64,000 nt of DNA from Muribaculaceae bacterium (GTDB taxonomy: Bacteria > Bacteroidota > Bacteroidia > Bacteroidales > Muribaculaceae), in assembly GCA_017399915.1 (NCBI GenBank), contig JAFQAS010000014.1:1-64000 (forward strand), written 5' to 3'. Position numbers and translations under genes: made by a program. Position 1 is the stretch's first letter. Each line of letters starts with the position of its first letter. The notes under the pieces are model-generated. The model was given only the letters and a program-made list of their open reading frames with translations, did not search any database and was not told the DNA's origin. This document shows, piece by piece, positions 27,431-36,579 of the stretch.

Positions 27431-28975
27431 ATGGCTCAACAAGAAGATGTTTTTAAGAAAATCGTTTCACACGCCAAGGAATACGGTTTTGTTTTTCAAT
27501 CAAGTGAAATTTATGATGGTTTAGGTGCTGTTTATGACTACGGCCAAAACGGTGTCGAACTCAAAAACAATATCAAACGCTACTGGTGGGACGCCATGAC
27601 ATTGTTAAACGACAATATCGTAGGTATCGACTCTGCAATCTTCATGCACCCCACTATTTGGAAGGCTTCAGGTCACGTTGATGCATTCAATGACCCATTG
27701 ATCGACAACAAAGACTCTAAAAAACGCTATCGTGCCGACGTTCTTATCGAAGAAGAACTCGCTAAGATGGACGACAAAATTGAAAAAGAGGTCGCTAAAG
27801 CACGCAAACGTTTTGGCGAAAGTTTTGACGAAGCCCTCTTCCGCGAAACCAATCCTCGCATTCAAGAAATAGCAGCCAAACGCGAAGCTCTTCACACTCG
27901 TTTCGCTGCTGCTCTCAACGATAACAATCTCGAAGAATTACGTCAAATCATCATTGACCAAGAAATCGCGTGCCCTATCTCAGGTACAAAAAACTGGACT
28001 GAAGTGCGTCAATTCAACCTCATGTTCAAAACTGAAATGGGTAGCACTGCCGACGGCGCTATGGGCGTATATCTTCGTCCCGAAACTGCACAAGGTATCT
28101 TCGTAAACTACCTCAACGTGCAAAAGACCGGCCGCATGCGTCTTCCTTTCGGTATCGCTCAAATTGGTAAAGCATTCCGTAACGAAATCGTGGCTCGTCA
28201 ATTCATCTTCCGTATGCGCGAATTCGAACAAATGGAAATGCAATTCTTTGTGCGTCCTGGTGAAGAACTCAATTGGTTTGCAAAATGGAAAGAAACACGT
28301 CTAAAATGGCACAAAGCGCTCGGTCTTGGCGACCACAAATATCGCTACCACGACCACGACAAACTCGCTCACTACGCAAACGCTGCTACCGATATCGAGT
28401 TTGAAATGCCATTCGGTTTCAAAGAAGTTGAAGGTATCCACTCTCGTACAAACTTCGACCTCTCTCAACACGAAAAATATTCAGGCAAAAATATCAAATA
28501 TTTCGATCCCGAATTGAACGAATCATACGTTCCTTACGTTATCGAAACATCAATCGGTGTTGACCGCATGTTCCTTTCTGTTCTTTGCTCTTCTTATGAA
28601 GAACAAAAACTCGAAGGTGGCGACACTCGCGTTGTTCTTCACTTGCCAGCCCCATTAGCTCCTGTGAAATGCGCGGTTATGCCATTAGTTCGCAAAGACG
28701 GTCTTCCCGAAAAAGCTCGCGAAATCGTTAACGACCTTAAGTTTGACTTCGCTACTCACTACGAAGAAAAAGACTCAATCGGTAAACGTTATCGTCGTCA
28801 AGATGCTATCGGTACTCCATTCTGTATCACCGTTGACCACCAAACTCTTGAAGATGGCACAGTGACTCTTCGTGAACGTGATTCAATGACTCAATCACGC
28901 GTAGCAATCGCTGACCTACACAAGTTGATTCACGACAATGTGAGCCTCAATGCACTTCTTCGCAAATTGGGATAA
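27431..28975 (+). CDS. glyS: Glycyl-tRNA synthetase, dimeric (alpha2) type
   Basis: A 514-residue class II aminoacyl-tRNA synthetase that charges tRNA-Gly. Start features such as GAVYDYGQNGVELKNNIK, class II motif 2 (FRNEIVARQFIFRMREFEQMEMQFF near residues 256-280) and the C-terminal anticodon-binding domain (APVKCAVMPLV onward) are complete. This is the single-chain eukaryote/archaea-like form used by Bacteroidota, not the alpha2beta2 GlyQ/GlyS of Proteobacteria. Codon use is strongly biased, fitting high expression. An FKBP lipoprotein gene follows after 18 bases, probably in the same transcript. Confidence 0.96.
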   Translation: MAQQEDVFKKIVSHAKEYGFVFQSSEIYDGLGAVYDYGQNGVELKNNIKRYWWDAMTLLNDNIVGIDSAIFMHPTIWKASGHVDAFNDPLIDNKDSKKRYRADVLIEEELAKMDDKIEKEVAKARKRFGESFDEALFRETNPRIQEIAAKREALHTRFAAALNDNNLEELRQIIIDQEIACPISGTKNWTEVRQFNLMFKTEMGSTADGAMGVYLRPETAQGIFVNYLNVQKTGRMRLPFGIAQIGKAFRNEIVARQFIFRMREFEQMEMQFFVRPGEELNWFAKWKETRLKWHKALGLGDHKYRYHDHDKLAHYANAATDIEFEMPFGFKEVEGIHSRTNFDLSQHEKYSGKNIKYFDPELNESYVPYVIETSIGVDRMFLSVLCSSYEEQKLEGGDTRVVLHLPAPLAPVKCAVMPLVRKDGLPEKAREIVNDLKFDFATHYEEKDSIGKRYRRQDAIGTPFCITVDHQTLEDGTVTLRERDSMTQSRVAIADLHKLIHDNVSLNALLRKLG

Positions 28976-28993
28976 TAACAACAAATCATTAAG

Positions 28994-29551
28994 ATGAAAA
29001 AATTACCTCTCTTATTTATATTTGCTTTTGCAGCATTAATCTATAGCTGTTCGACCGGTGAAGAAAGCACTTGGGACGAATACGAAGATTGGCGCATAAC
29101 CAATGAGACTTGGTTTGCCGAGCAACAAAATCGCACCGATGCCAACGGCTCAAAATATTACAACAAGCTCGTTCCGGCATGGGATACAAGCCAATGTGTA
29201 CTCATTCACTATTTCAACGACCGCAAGTTGACCGAGGGGAATCTATCTCCCCTTTACACAAGCACCGTTGATGTGAAATATAAAGGTAGCTTGTATAATG
29301 ATGTGCCTTTTGACTCATCTTACACCAACACCGCTGCATATGGCGATAGCCTATATCGCACACAATGCAACCAGGTGATTCAAGGGTGGACAGTCGCTCT
29401 CGAAGATATGCGCGTGGGCGATAGTTGCGAGGTAGTTATACCCTACACTATGGCTTATGGAGCTCAAAGTTCAGGACTCATCAAGCCTTACAGCGCATTG
29501 AAATTCCACATCAAATTAGTAGATATCCCATTCTACCAAATCAAAGACTAA
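28994..29551 (+). CDS. FKBP-type peptidyl-prolyl isomerase lipoprotein
   Basis: A 185-residue protein with a lipoprotein signal (LIYSC, lipidated C19). The C-terminal about 110 residues carry FKBP features: VDVKYKGSLYNDVPFDSS near residue 94, VIQGWTVALEDMRVGD near 128 and YTMAYG with a final LKFHIKLVDI strand. It would catalyse cis-trans proline isomerisation on exported proteins in the periplasm, anchored to a membrane. It sits 18 bases after glyS and ahead of a strong terminator. Such small FKBP lipoproteins are common next to housekeeping genes in Bacteroidales. Confidence 0.9.
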   Translation: MKKLPLLFIFAFAALIYSCSTGEESTWDEYEDWRITNETWFAEQQNRTDANGSKYYNKLVPAWDTSQCVLIHYFNDRKLTEGNLSPLYTSTVDVKYKGSLYNDVPFDSSYTNTAAYGDSLYRTQCNQVIQGWTVALEDMRVGDSCEVVIPYTMAYGAQSSGLIKPYSALKFHIKLVDIPFYQIKD

Positions 29552-29573
29552 ACAACACTCTTCATAAAAAGAA

Positions 29574-29603
29574 CCAGCCTCGCACCACAAAATGCGAGGC
29601 TGG
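29574..29603. terminator. Strong bidirectional terminator
   Basis: CCAGCCTCGCA (29574-29584), an eight-base loop and TGCGAGGCTGG (29593-29603) form a perfect 11-bp stem between the convergent FKBP and lipoprotein genes. Confidence 0.85.
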
Positions 29604-29648
29604 GTTGCTTTTGCGCATTGTTTAGGTAATTCTTGGCTGCAAATGTTA

Positions 29649-30272
29649 CTACTTCCAATCTATTGCAAGTGCTTTGAATTTCCATTTAAGTGTAGTGAGA
29701 TCTTTTACTGGATAATAACACTGCACCGATTTCCCATTTTCATCGTAGGCTATGTTTGTCACTAATGTAACTCCTATATAATAACCATCAGTATCTCTTA
29801 TCGGACCCACTCCATATCCTCGTTTACCACTCGTTGTATATCCCATCAAATGCGACATCTCGCCATTATAAGGAGAAGCCACAACCTGTTCTCCCGAATA
29901 ACATGGCAACTGCTTGCATACCTCCACTACACTTTGCACATAATATTTCTCACCTGGAGTCAGCCCATAATCAGCAATCCAATCGCCAAAGGTGGCAATA
30001 CTCCAACGAGCATCAGCATCTACATATGTATAACCATAAACCGAATCTGTACGAATGGAATAATCGTCCGAATCGTCCGATTGTGAGTTTCTCGAATAAA
30101 CATAATTATTATATACTGCAACCAAATCTTGTTCAGTATTATAATGTGTGACATCCTCATTTTCAAGATAAATCACTTTACCATCTTCCATCAATACTCT
30201 TTTATGCTCCACATCCTCTGAACACGCCGTCAACACGCACACTATAACACTCAACAAAAATACTTTTTTCAT
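29649..30272 (-). CDS. Unknown lipoprotein
   Basis: A 207-residue protein with a lipoprotein signal (LTACS, lipidated C17). The mature part has no domain I recognise. It shows DDSDDYSIRTDSVYGYTY, GLTPGEKYYVQSVVEVCKQ and a C-terminal VTLVTNIAYDENGK segment that looks beta-rich. It lies downstream of the LRR gene on the same strand, 65 bases apart, and may share its transcript. Confidence 0.7.
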   Translation of the reverse strand: MKKVFLLSVIVCVLTACSEDVEHKRVLMEDGKVIYLENEDVTHYNTEQDLVAVYNNYVYSRNSQSDDSDDYSIRTDSVYGYTYVDADARWSIATFGDWIADYGLTPGEKYYVQSVVEVCKQLPCYSGEQVVASPYNGEMSHLMGYTTSGKRGYGVGPIRDTDGYYIGVTLVTNIAYDENGKSVQCYYPVKDLTTLKWKFKALAIDWK

Positions 30273-30337
30273 AAAATTTAATCACAATATAAATTGTAAC
30301 GCACTACATGCATTTAATATTGTTTTCAAGATTTGCG

Positions 30338-31786
30338 TTACATTACTTTTTTTATACAATTTCCTATTTGCACAATATAAGTTCTTTGGGGAATTTCAAT
30401 TGAACAACTTGAAGAATATATTTTCCCACATTGAATCATTTGCCCATCTATTGTATAAACAGAATAAGATACCGGCAATTCAATATCGTTCAATATTTCG
30501 ATATTCAAATTACCATTAGCCCAATATACTTTTGATTGATTTGGGATGTCTATTTTTACTCCATATATACCAGCTTCAGGGAATTCATCCGTCTCGATAA
30601 AGTTATTAAAATAACTCCACCCTTGCGCATTGCGATATAAATCGGCTGAACCTACGGGAACATAAACAGGTATATCAGTAGATGTAAGTCCCCCAAAAGA
30701 ATAAACCCCAGAATTATCAGGATCTTCATCGCAAAATGGAGGAATTAGTGATTTTGAATAAATCGTCTTGAGATTTTTCCAATATCTACAACACCCTCCA
30801 CCTATATATTGTAATGATTCAGGAAAAACTATAGAATCAGGATTACAATAATGAAAAGCGGTATGACCTATTGTTTTTAGTCCTTCTGGGAATTTGATAT
30901 TTTTTAATGCAAAGCACCATTGAAAAGCATAATCACTAATGATTTCAACGTTTTCGGGTATATTCACTTTTTCAAGCACATTGCAAAATGAAGCAAAGTT
31001 GGCTGGTATTTTTTTAATACCGTCAGGCAATCGAAGTTCTTTTAAACTATCACACAAACTGAACACAAATCCTTCTAATTCCAAACAAGTATTTGGCAAT
31101 AAAACTTTCTTTAATTCCCCGGAACCATGAAATGCTGCATTTTCTATACATTCCAACCCTTCACGAAAAACAACCTCTTCCATACGAGTATTATAAAATG
31201 CACATTGTTTTATTTTACGAAGTGTAGAAGGCAATACCAATTTCTTGAAGTTTTGGCAATTAACAAAACATTGAGCTGGTATTTCTATTACTCCTTCCGG
31301 AATAATAAGTGGATCAACATTTAGCCAATGACAATTTGCAAAACTATATATATTAAGTTTACGTAAAGATTCCGGCAAATTGATTTCTTCCAATTGCATA
31401 TAATTGAATGCCGATTTGCCTATTTCAACAATATTATCCGGAAGCATTATTTTTTTTATTCCCAAATAGATTGTTTGATCTACTTCCCAGTATTGCTTAT
31501 TTACATCAGATAATGCATAATCAGGAATTTTATTATTTTCAACTTGTGCATTCTCTAAATTAAGCACGCTTAGTTTGCCATAAAAAGCACATTCCCACAT
31601 TGTTCGGAAATCCGTAGCATTAATTGGACCAGTCACGCTTAATGAGTCAACTTTATCCCAACTTTCACCTAAGACTGTTCTTAATTGACCATATTCAGAA
31701 ACTTTTGCATCAAATGCAACAACTTGTGCATTTGAATACAAATTAAAACAAATGATTAAATAAAATAGCAATAATTTCTTTTTCAT
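30338..31786 (-). CDS. Secreted BspA-type leucine-rich repeat protein
   Basis: A 482-residue protein with a signal peptide (about residues 1-20, ending SNAQ). Residues about 90-380 hold at least ten LRR_5/BspA repeats of the type IPenVEIISDYAFQWCfaLKnIKFPEGLk. The C-terminal about 75 residues (VYWANGNLNIEILND, YSVYTIDGQMIQ, TYIVQIGNCIKKVM) resemble a sorting-type tail, but of a different sequence class from the GHL10 tail. It is divergent from the TetR regulator at 31979, with a 192-base AT-rich gap, so that regulator may control it. Confidence 0.87.
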   Translation of the reverse strand: MKKKLLLFYLIICFNLYSNAQVVAFDAKVSEYGQLRTVLGESWDKVDSLSVTGPINATDFRTMWECAFYGKLSVLNLENAQVENNKIPDYALSDVNKQYWEVDQTIYLGIKKIMLPDNIVEIGKSAFNYMQLEEINLPESLRKLNIYSFANCHWLNVDPLIIPEGVIEIPAQCFVNCQNFKKLVLPSTLRKIKQCAFYNTRMEEVVFREGLECIENAAFHGSGELKKVLLPNTCLELEGFVFSLCDSLKELRLPDGIKKIPANFASFCNVLEKVNIPENVEIISDYAFQWCFALKNIKFPEGLKTIGHTAFHYCNPDSIVFPESLQYIGGGCCRYWKNLKTIYSKSLIPPFCDEDPDNSGVYSFGGLTSTDIPVYVPVGSADLYRNAQGWSYFNNFIETDEFPEAGIYGVKIDIPNQSKVYWANGNLNIEILNDIELPVSYSVYTIDGQMIQCGKIYSSSCSIEIPQRTYIVQIGNCIKKVM

Positions 31787-31948
31787 ACCACCGATATTTT
31801 TACTTCAAACAATATTATATACAATATACATTGTATATAATGGCACGAATATACTATTATTTGACAAATTAAACAAATATAACAGTCAATTTATACAATA
31901 TTGTTTGCATAAATTGACAATTATTTATCATATCTTTTAAAATTTCAT

Positions 31949-31956
31949 TATCTTTG
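31949..31956 (+). promoter_or_regulatory. -7 promoter box for the TetR gene
   Basis: TATCTTTG lies 22 bases before the ATG. In the divergent gap, ATACAATATACATTGTATA at 31819-31837 contains a palindrome (TATACAATATACATTGTATA), a plausible operator for the TetR protein, on the LRR-gene side. Confidence 0.5.
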
Positions 31957-31978
31957 TAAAATAAACAATAATTTTCAT

Positions 31979-32680
31979 ATGACAGAAGATAAGAAACGAC
32001 GACCAAGGAGGTCAAAGGCAAATCTAATAGAATGCATTAATAATGCAGCCGAAGATCAGATAAAAAAAGATGGTTTTTCCAATGTGCTGGTAACAGATAT
32101 TATTAAACGCGCCAAAATCGAGCCTGCGGTTTTTTACAATCGCTTTGAGAATTTAGAATCATTTATGAGTGAATTTGTAAAAAGATATGATTATTGGTTT
32201 AGCGATATATTGAAAGACGTCAATTCTCAAGCAACAAATAGTGATAATCTAACAGCTATTCTTCAACACCTATTTCAAGAGCTTAATAATGATTCTATAA
32301 TGCTCGAACTTCTTAGATGGGAAGTTGCTAACAATAATAGCATTACCACACGAACAGCAATGTTACGAGAAGTTCATATTTTACCATTAGTAACCGAATT
32401 CGAGGCTAGATTCAAAGAAAAAGATATCGATATCGCTGCACTAACTGCCTTGATAATAGGAGGCTTATATTATTTATCACTACACAAAGACCGGAGCCCG
32501 TTTAGCGGTATTGACATAAACAACGAAAATGGCTCGAAGCGAATTCTCAACGCAATAAAATATTTCATTGATAAAATTTATGAAGAAGACAAACTATATA
32601 AAGAGAAAATATCTATCGCCGACAAACTAAAAGAAGCAGGCATAAGCGATGATATTATTCACCAATCTGTTTGGGCTTAA
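31979..32680 (+). CDS. TetR/AcrR family transcriptional regulator
   Basis: A 233-residue regulator. Residues about 15-65 form the TetR helix-turn-helix (LIECINNAAEDQIKKDGFSN, VTDIIKRAKIEPAVFYNRF), with the recognition helix in AVFYNRFENLESFM. The rest is a helical ligand and dimerisation domain. The N-terminus is basic (KKRRPRRSK). It is divergent from a BspA-type LRR gene, the most likely target besides itself. Ligand unknown. Confidence 0.88.
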   Translation: MTEDKKRRPRRSKANLIECINNAAEDQIKKDGFSNVLVTDIIKRAKIEPAVFYNRFENLESFMSEFVKRYDYWFSDILKDVNSQATNSDNLTAILQHLFQELNNDSIMLELLRWEVANNNSITTRTAMLREVHILPLVTEFEARFKEKDIDIAALTALIIGGLYYLSLHKDRSPFSGIDINNENGSKRILNAIKYFIDKIYEEDKLYKEKISIADKLKEAGISDDIIHQSVWA

Positions 32681-32812
32681 GACTCAGCCTTGATTCATTC
32701 ATTTCCATTAAACATTCCAAAGCCTTACTCAATATTGGCTTTACGGTTTGCATAAACAATCCATCAGGCTTCATTATCAAATACCATCTTTATATATTAA
32801 CATTAAACACAA

Positions 32813-32845
32813 ATTATGCTAATCGCATAATTCGATTAGCATAAT
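32813..32845. terminator. 13-bp perfect inverted repeat, probable bidirectional terminator
   Basis: ATTATGCTAATCG (32813-32825), a seven-base spacer and CGATTAGCATAAT (32833-32845) lie between the convergent TetR and aspartate decarboxylase genes. There is no T run, so an operator role cannot be excluded. The rest of the 200-base gap shows nothing else. Confidence 0.55.
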
Positions 32846-32880
32846 CTGATTTATAGCGTTTCAACAACTACAATTCCTAA

Positions 32881-34593
32881 TTATTTTGTTTTATCGCAGG
32901 TTGTTTTCCCTCGGAATTCATCGTGGTATTCGTTGAGGATTGTGCGTATTGCGGTGCCTATTTTGAGGTAGGATTTGCGGTCGAGGTTGGCGAGAGATAT
33001 GCGCACCGACCAATCGGGACCGGCAAAGCCGTCGCCATTCAATAACACTACTGCCGTTTCGTTGGCAAGGCGTATCACAAAGTCGAGGGGTTCATAATTC
33101 TTGGCAAGGAACTCACAAAATTCATCTCCATAGATGCGTTTTGCCCACACCATTATATCCATTTCAGAATAATATCCTGCACGCAAGGGGTCGGGCTTGA
33201 GAGTGAAGCCTGTAGTTTTCCACAAAGCATCTAATCGATTATTGATAATCGTTTGCATTCGTGTTTTATACACGTTCTCTCTATCAAGCAACGAATAGGC
33301 AGCAAAGAGCGACATTTGCATTTGTTGAGGCGTTGATAATCCGGCAGTGTGGTTGAGTGCCACCATGCGACTGTCAGCCACCATGCGGTCGATAAACTTC
33401 ATTTTTTCAGGTTCAAGAGTGAGCGATCCATAACGAGTGTTCAATGCTTTCTTGTTTTTGTCGCAAAGATGTTCAATGAGCGCATCAAAAATATTTAGTT
33501 GATTTAGAGCAATCACTGCAAGCCGCCACCCTGTCGCTCCGAAATATTTAGAGAATGAATAAACAGTCATGGTGTTGTGAGGCAATCGATACATCAACGA
33601 CTTAAACTCAGGTACGAATGTGCCATACACATCATCAGTCACAATCATCAAGTCATGATTATCCTTATGCACCACATCGGCAATGCGGTCGAGCGTATGA
33701 TTCGAAAGTGTGTATGAAGGTGGATTGCTTGGATTTACAACACAGAGCAACTTCACTTCCTTATCACGCAATTTATCTATCTCCTCATCGGGATATTGCC
33801 AATAGTGCAAGCCATCTTTTTCAATCTTATTGGCACTAATATTAATAACATTAAAGCCAAATCGTTCGAGATGAGGAATTTCAAGATAAGGGGTAAATAC
33901 CGGCGTCATCAATGCTATCGTGTCACCTTTTCGAAGCAATCGGTTTTCATAAAGCGAATCAAAGGCATAACACATTGCAGCCGTGCCACCTTCAACGGCA
34001 AACAAATCATACACCCTACTCTTGCATTCGCAACCGCAATCTTTACCCTCCTTACATTCACAATCATCGTCACATTGGCAATCGCCCATCTCTTTGGCGA
34101 GATAATCGCGCACAAGAAGTTCGGTGTAATGCAAAATGCGGTCGGGTGTGGGATATTGATCCCCGATTACAGCCTCAGCCCATTCATGAGCTACATCATT
34201 GGGATCGGCATTGTGGTTTATAATCAGATATTCAAACGCTCCACGCAATAGGTCGGCACCCTCTACATTACGATTATTGCCGAGAAACAGGCGGAAACGC
34301 TCTCCGATACCCTCTTTTGAAGGTATTCCGGCAATTCCGTCGCCCACATCTTTTGTGCGACGACATTCATCTAATGCCCATCTGCCCAACAAGAAAAAGG
34401 CTTCGCGTGGAGTAGTTGCAATCCAATTGGGATTGCCGCGTCCGGCATTCAAAAACGTTGCCGATGATTTGCGAGCATCTTCATGCGCCATTTCGATAAG
34501 ACGATTTTTTATCTCAAACGGACTCATTTTCTCAAGCTCACGTTCTAATTTTCTTTTTTCTGTACATTTACAGTTCGATTCTTTGTTTTCCAT
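32881..34593 (-). CDS. aspD: Aspartate aminotransferase / L-aspartate beta-decarboxylase with Cys-rich insert
   Basis: A 570-residue fold-type I PLP enzyme converting aspartate to alanine and CO2, consuming one proton. The PLP lysine is K349 in YSFSKYFGATGWR. NPSNPPSYTLS near residues 287-297, TDDVYGTF and the C-terminal WSVRISLANL segment match the bifunctional AspD/AsdA family (about 530-540 residues). Two oddities are the N-terminal C8-K-C10 and, at residues 172-190, a short insert with seven cysteines (C172, C174, C178, C180, C186, C188, C190) among acidic and Lys residues. I do not know this insert from the family; metal binding is an inference. The gene lies 38 bases downstream of aspT on the same strand, so the exchanger and decarboxylase are almost certainly cotranscribed. 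Confidence 0.92.
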   Translation of the reverse strand: MENKESNCKCTEKRKLERELEKMSPFEIKNRLIEMAHEDARKSSATFLNAGRGNPNWIATTPREAFFLLGRWALDECRRTKDVGDGIAGIPSKEGIGERFRLFLGNNRNVEGADLLRGAFEYLIINHNADPNDVAHEWAEAVIGDQYPTPDRILHYTELLVRDYLAKEMGDCQCDDDCECKEGKDCGCECKSRVYDLFAVEGGTAAMCYAFDSLYENRLLRKGDTIALMTPVFTPYLEIPHLERFGFNVINISANKIEKDGLHYWQYPDEEIDKLRDKEVKLLCVVNPSNPPSYTLSNHTLDRIADVVHKDNHDLMIVTDDVYGTFVPEFKSLMYRLPHNTMTVYSFSKYFGATGWRLAVIALNQLNIFDALIEHLCDKNKKALNTRYGSLTLEPEKMKFIDRMVADSRMVALNHTAGLSTPQQMQMSLFAAYSLLDRENVYKTRMQTIINNRLDALWKTTGFTLKPDPLRAGYYSEMDIMVWAKRIYGDEFCEFLAKNYEPLDFVIRLANETAVVLLNGDGFAGPDWSVRISLANLDRKSYLKIGTAIRTILNEYHDEFRGKTTCDKTK

Positions 34594-34631
34594 ACAATCT
34601 TTATTTATGAATTATAAATTATAAACTAACC

Positions 34632-36332
34632 TCAAGCCATCATCAACACTATAGCCACACCCCACAAAATCAACAATGTGTTACCAACAGCATATGTCAC
34701 AGTATAGCCCATTGCCGGTATTGAACTTTGAAGCGAATCTTGAATCGCGCCAAGAGCAGCAGTTGTTGTACGCCCACCGGCACAACACCCAAGATTTATT
34801 GCCGGATGAAATTTGAATATCTTTGCACCCATCCACAATCCTATAAATAATGGAATAGATGTGGCAAGAACTCCGGCTACAAACAACATTATACCCACTT
34901 TTTCTATACCATGAATAAAGGTAGGTCCGGCTGTGATTCCCACTACTGCGATAAACATATTCAACCCAAGATTATTGAGAATCCACAATGCCGGTTGAGG
35001 TATACCTCCAAACGTAGGCCGTTTTGAACGAAGCCAACCAAACACTAATCCTGCAATCAACGCTCCTCCACTCGTACTGAGGCTGATAGGAACACCTCCA
35101 AGATGCAATGTCAATGCTCCAATAATACCACCAATCACAATTCCAAGACCAACAAACACAAGGTCGGTTTGATTTGTCGGACGGTCGACATAACCCATTT
35201 GCGGAGCAGCCTCATTCACTTCGCGAGCAAGGCCGTTAATTGTCACCATATCTCCCGCACATAATTCAGTTTGCGCAAGTACCGGAATTTCAACGCCACC
35301 TCGGCTGATTGATTTGACAATAACACCTGCCATAAATGGTTTAGCGCGAAGTTCATCAACGGTAATGCCATCAACGGTCTTTTTTGTCAGCATCACTCTC
35401 ACTTGTTCAATGGGGAATGAAAGCAAATCATTGTCAGCCACTTCTGTACCAATCCAGCTTTCATCTTCAATCACATATTCGCGGCGGCCACTCAACACTA
35501 TCTCATCGCCTTTTTTCACAATAGTAGTAAAATCGGGGTCTACAATATTGCCATCAATACGCAATCTTTCGACAAACACTCGGCGATTCATTTTCTTGAT
35601 ATAATCTTCAATCTCTGCCACAGTGCGATTAGTGTCGAAATAAGATGATTCGGCACGATAGGCACGAAACACCACTTGACGATTTGAATCGATATAAGAA
35701 GGATCGCTTGCAATACTACTTTGATTGAGTTGTGCAGCTAATTGAGCCGTTTGCGCTTTCACCTTATCCAAGCCACCGAGCAAACGAGGCCCGATATTGC
35801 CAAGAATATATGCCGAGCCAATTGTACCAAATATATACGTTACGGCATAGCACACCGGTATCATATCGGTCCACATCTTTTTATCGGCAGCCGAGGCATC
35901 GAGTGTTGCGATAGTATCGCCACCCACACCTATCACGGCCGAGATTGTTTGTGCGCCACTCAACAGTCCTGCTGCCTCACCGGGTGAATATCCAAATAGT
36001 TTGGCTATACCAAATGTCACCAACAAACACACCACACACAAAGCAACGGCAAAGCCCACTTGTTTCAACCCCGACCCTCGCAATGAGCGAAAGAATTGAG
36101 GCCCCACACTATACCCTATCGCAAATAGGAATAACAGGAAAAATACCGATTTCAAAGGACCGGAAATAGGAATATCCATCTGCCCAACCAGTACTCCCAC
36201 AAGCAACACCGATGTCACAGTGCCAAGCGAAAAAGATTTATACTTCAGTTTCCCTATCCAGAAACCGATACCGATAGTCAAAAATATCGCCAATGAGGGA
36301 TATTCTCGAAAAAGATGAACTACAGAATCCAT
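34632..36332 (-). CDS. aspT: Aspartate:alanine exchanger AspT (AAEx family)
   Basis: A 566-residue inner-membrane antiporter from the ATG at 36332; a GTG three codons earlier at 36341 is less likely. About five helices (residues 10-180) precede two TrkA_C-like soluble domains (about 220-380), followed by about five more helices. Family motifs near the end include [18 protein letters not shown]. In Tetragenococcus, AspT imports aspartate for alanine; with the internal decarboxylation catalysed by the next gene, this makes the exchange electrogenic and produces proton motive force. The order aspT-aspD is the reported operon arrangement. The divergent partner at 36580 is a dicarboxylate carrier. 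Confidence 0.93.
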   Translation of the reverse strand: MDSVVHLFREYPSLAIFLTIGIGFWIGKLKYKSFSLGTVTSVLLVGVLVGQMDIPISGPLKSVFFLLFLFAIGYSVGPQFFRSLRGSGLKQVGFAVALCVVCLLVTFGIAKLFGYSPGEAAGLLSGAQTISAVIGVGGDTIATLDASAADKKMWTDMIPVCYAVTYIFGTIGSAYILGNIGPRLLGGLDKVKAQTAQLAAQLNQSSIASDPSYIDSNRQVVFRAYRAESSYFDTNRTVAEIEDYIKKMNRRVFVERLRIDGNIVDPDFTTIVKKGDEIVLSGRREYVIEDESWIGTEVADNDLLSFPIEQVRVMLTKKTVDGITVDELRAKPFMAGVIVKSISRGGVEIPVLAQTELCAGDMVTINGLAREVNEAAPQMGYVDRPTNQTDLVFVGLGIVIGGIIGALTLHLGGVPISLSTSGGALIAGLVFGWLRSKRPTFGGIPQPALWILNNLGLNMFIAVVGITAGPTFIHGIEKVGIMLFVAGVLATSIPLFIGLWMGAKIFKFHPAINLGCCAGGRTTTAALGAIQDSLQSSIPAMGYTVTYAVGNTLLILWGVAIVLMMA

Positions 36333-36447
36333 AATATACACTTTTTACAATAAAATTCAATTACTGATGCAAAAACACCTCTAATTCACAAATAGTTTCA
36401 AAAATCACATATTTTAACCCTGTCCTTTTGAAAACAAATCTAAAAAA

Positions 36448-36480
36448 TTGGTCATAAATCAAAAAAAAGCCGTAACTTTG
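36448..36480 (+). promoter_or_regulatory. Promoter for the SLC13-type transporter
   Basis: TTG (36448-36450), a 22-base spacer and TAACTTTG (36473-36480) precede the ATG by 99 bases. The leader contains a GTTG-CGA-CAAC hairpin near 36504-36514. The same 247-base gap must also hold the aspT promoter, for which I see no clear core. Confidence 0.6.
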
Positions 36481-36579
36481 CACTCGTTTTTGTTACCCCC
36501 ACTGTTGCGACAACGCTAAAGGGTGAAAATCAAAAGTTTAACATAGATCCAGTACAAAAACTATTAATTTATATATATT

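Noticed and set aside
33796-34251. A 151-codon plus-strand frame opposite aspD
   Set aside because: It is antisense to conserved aspD sequence including the Cys-rich insert and has no signal of its own.
36481-36579. A riboswitch in the leader of the SLC13 gene
   Set aside because: The leader has only a short GTTG-CGA-CAAC hairpin and a CCCC/GGG pairing; no known aptamer core is recognisable.
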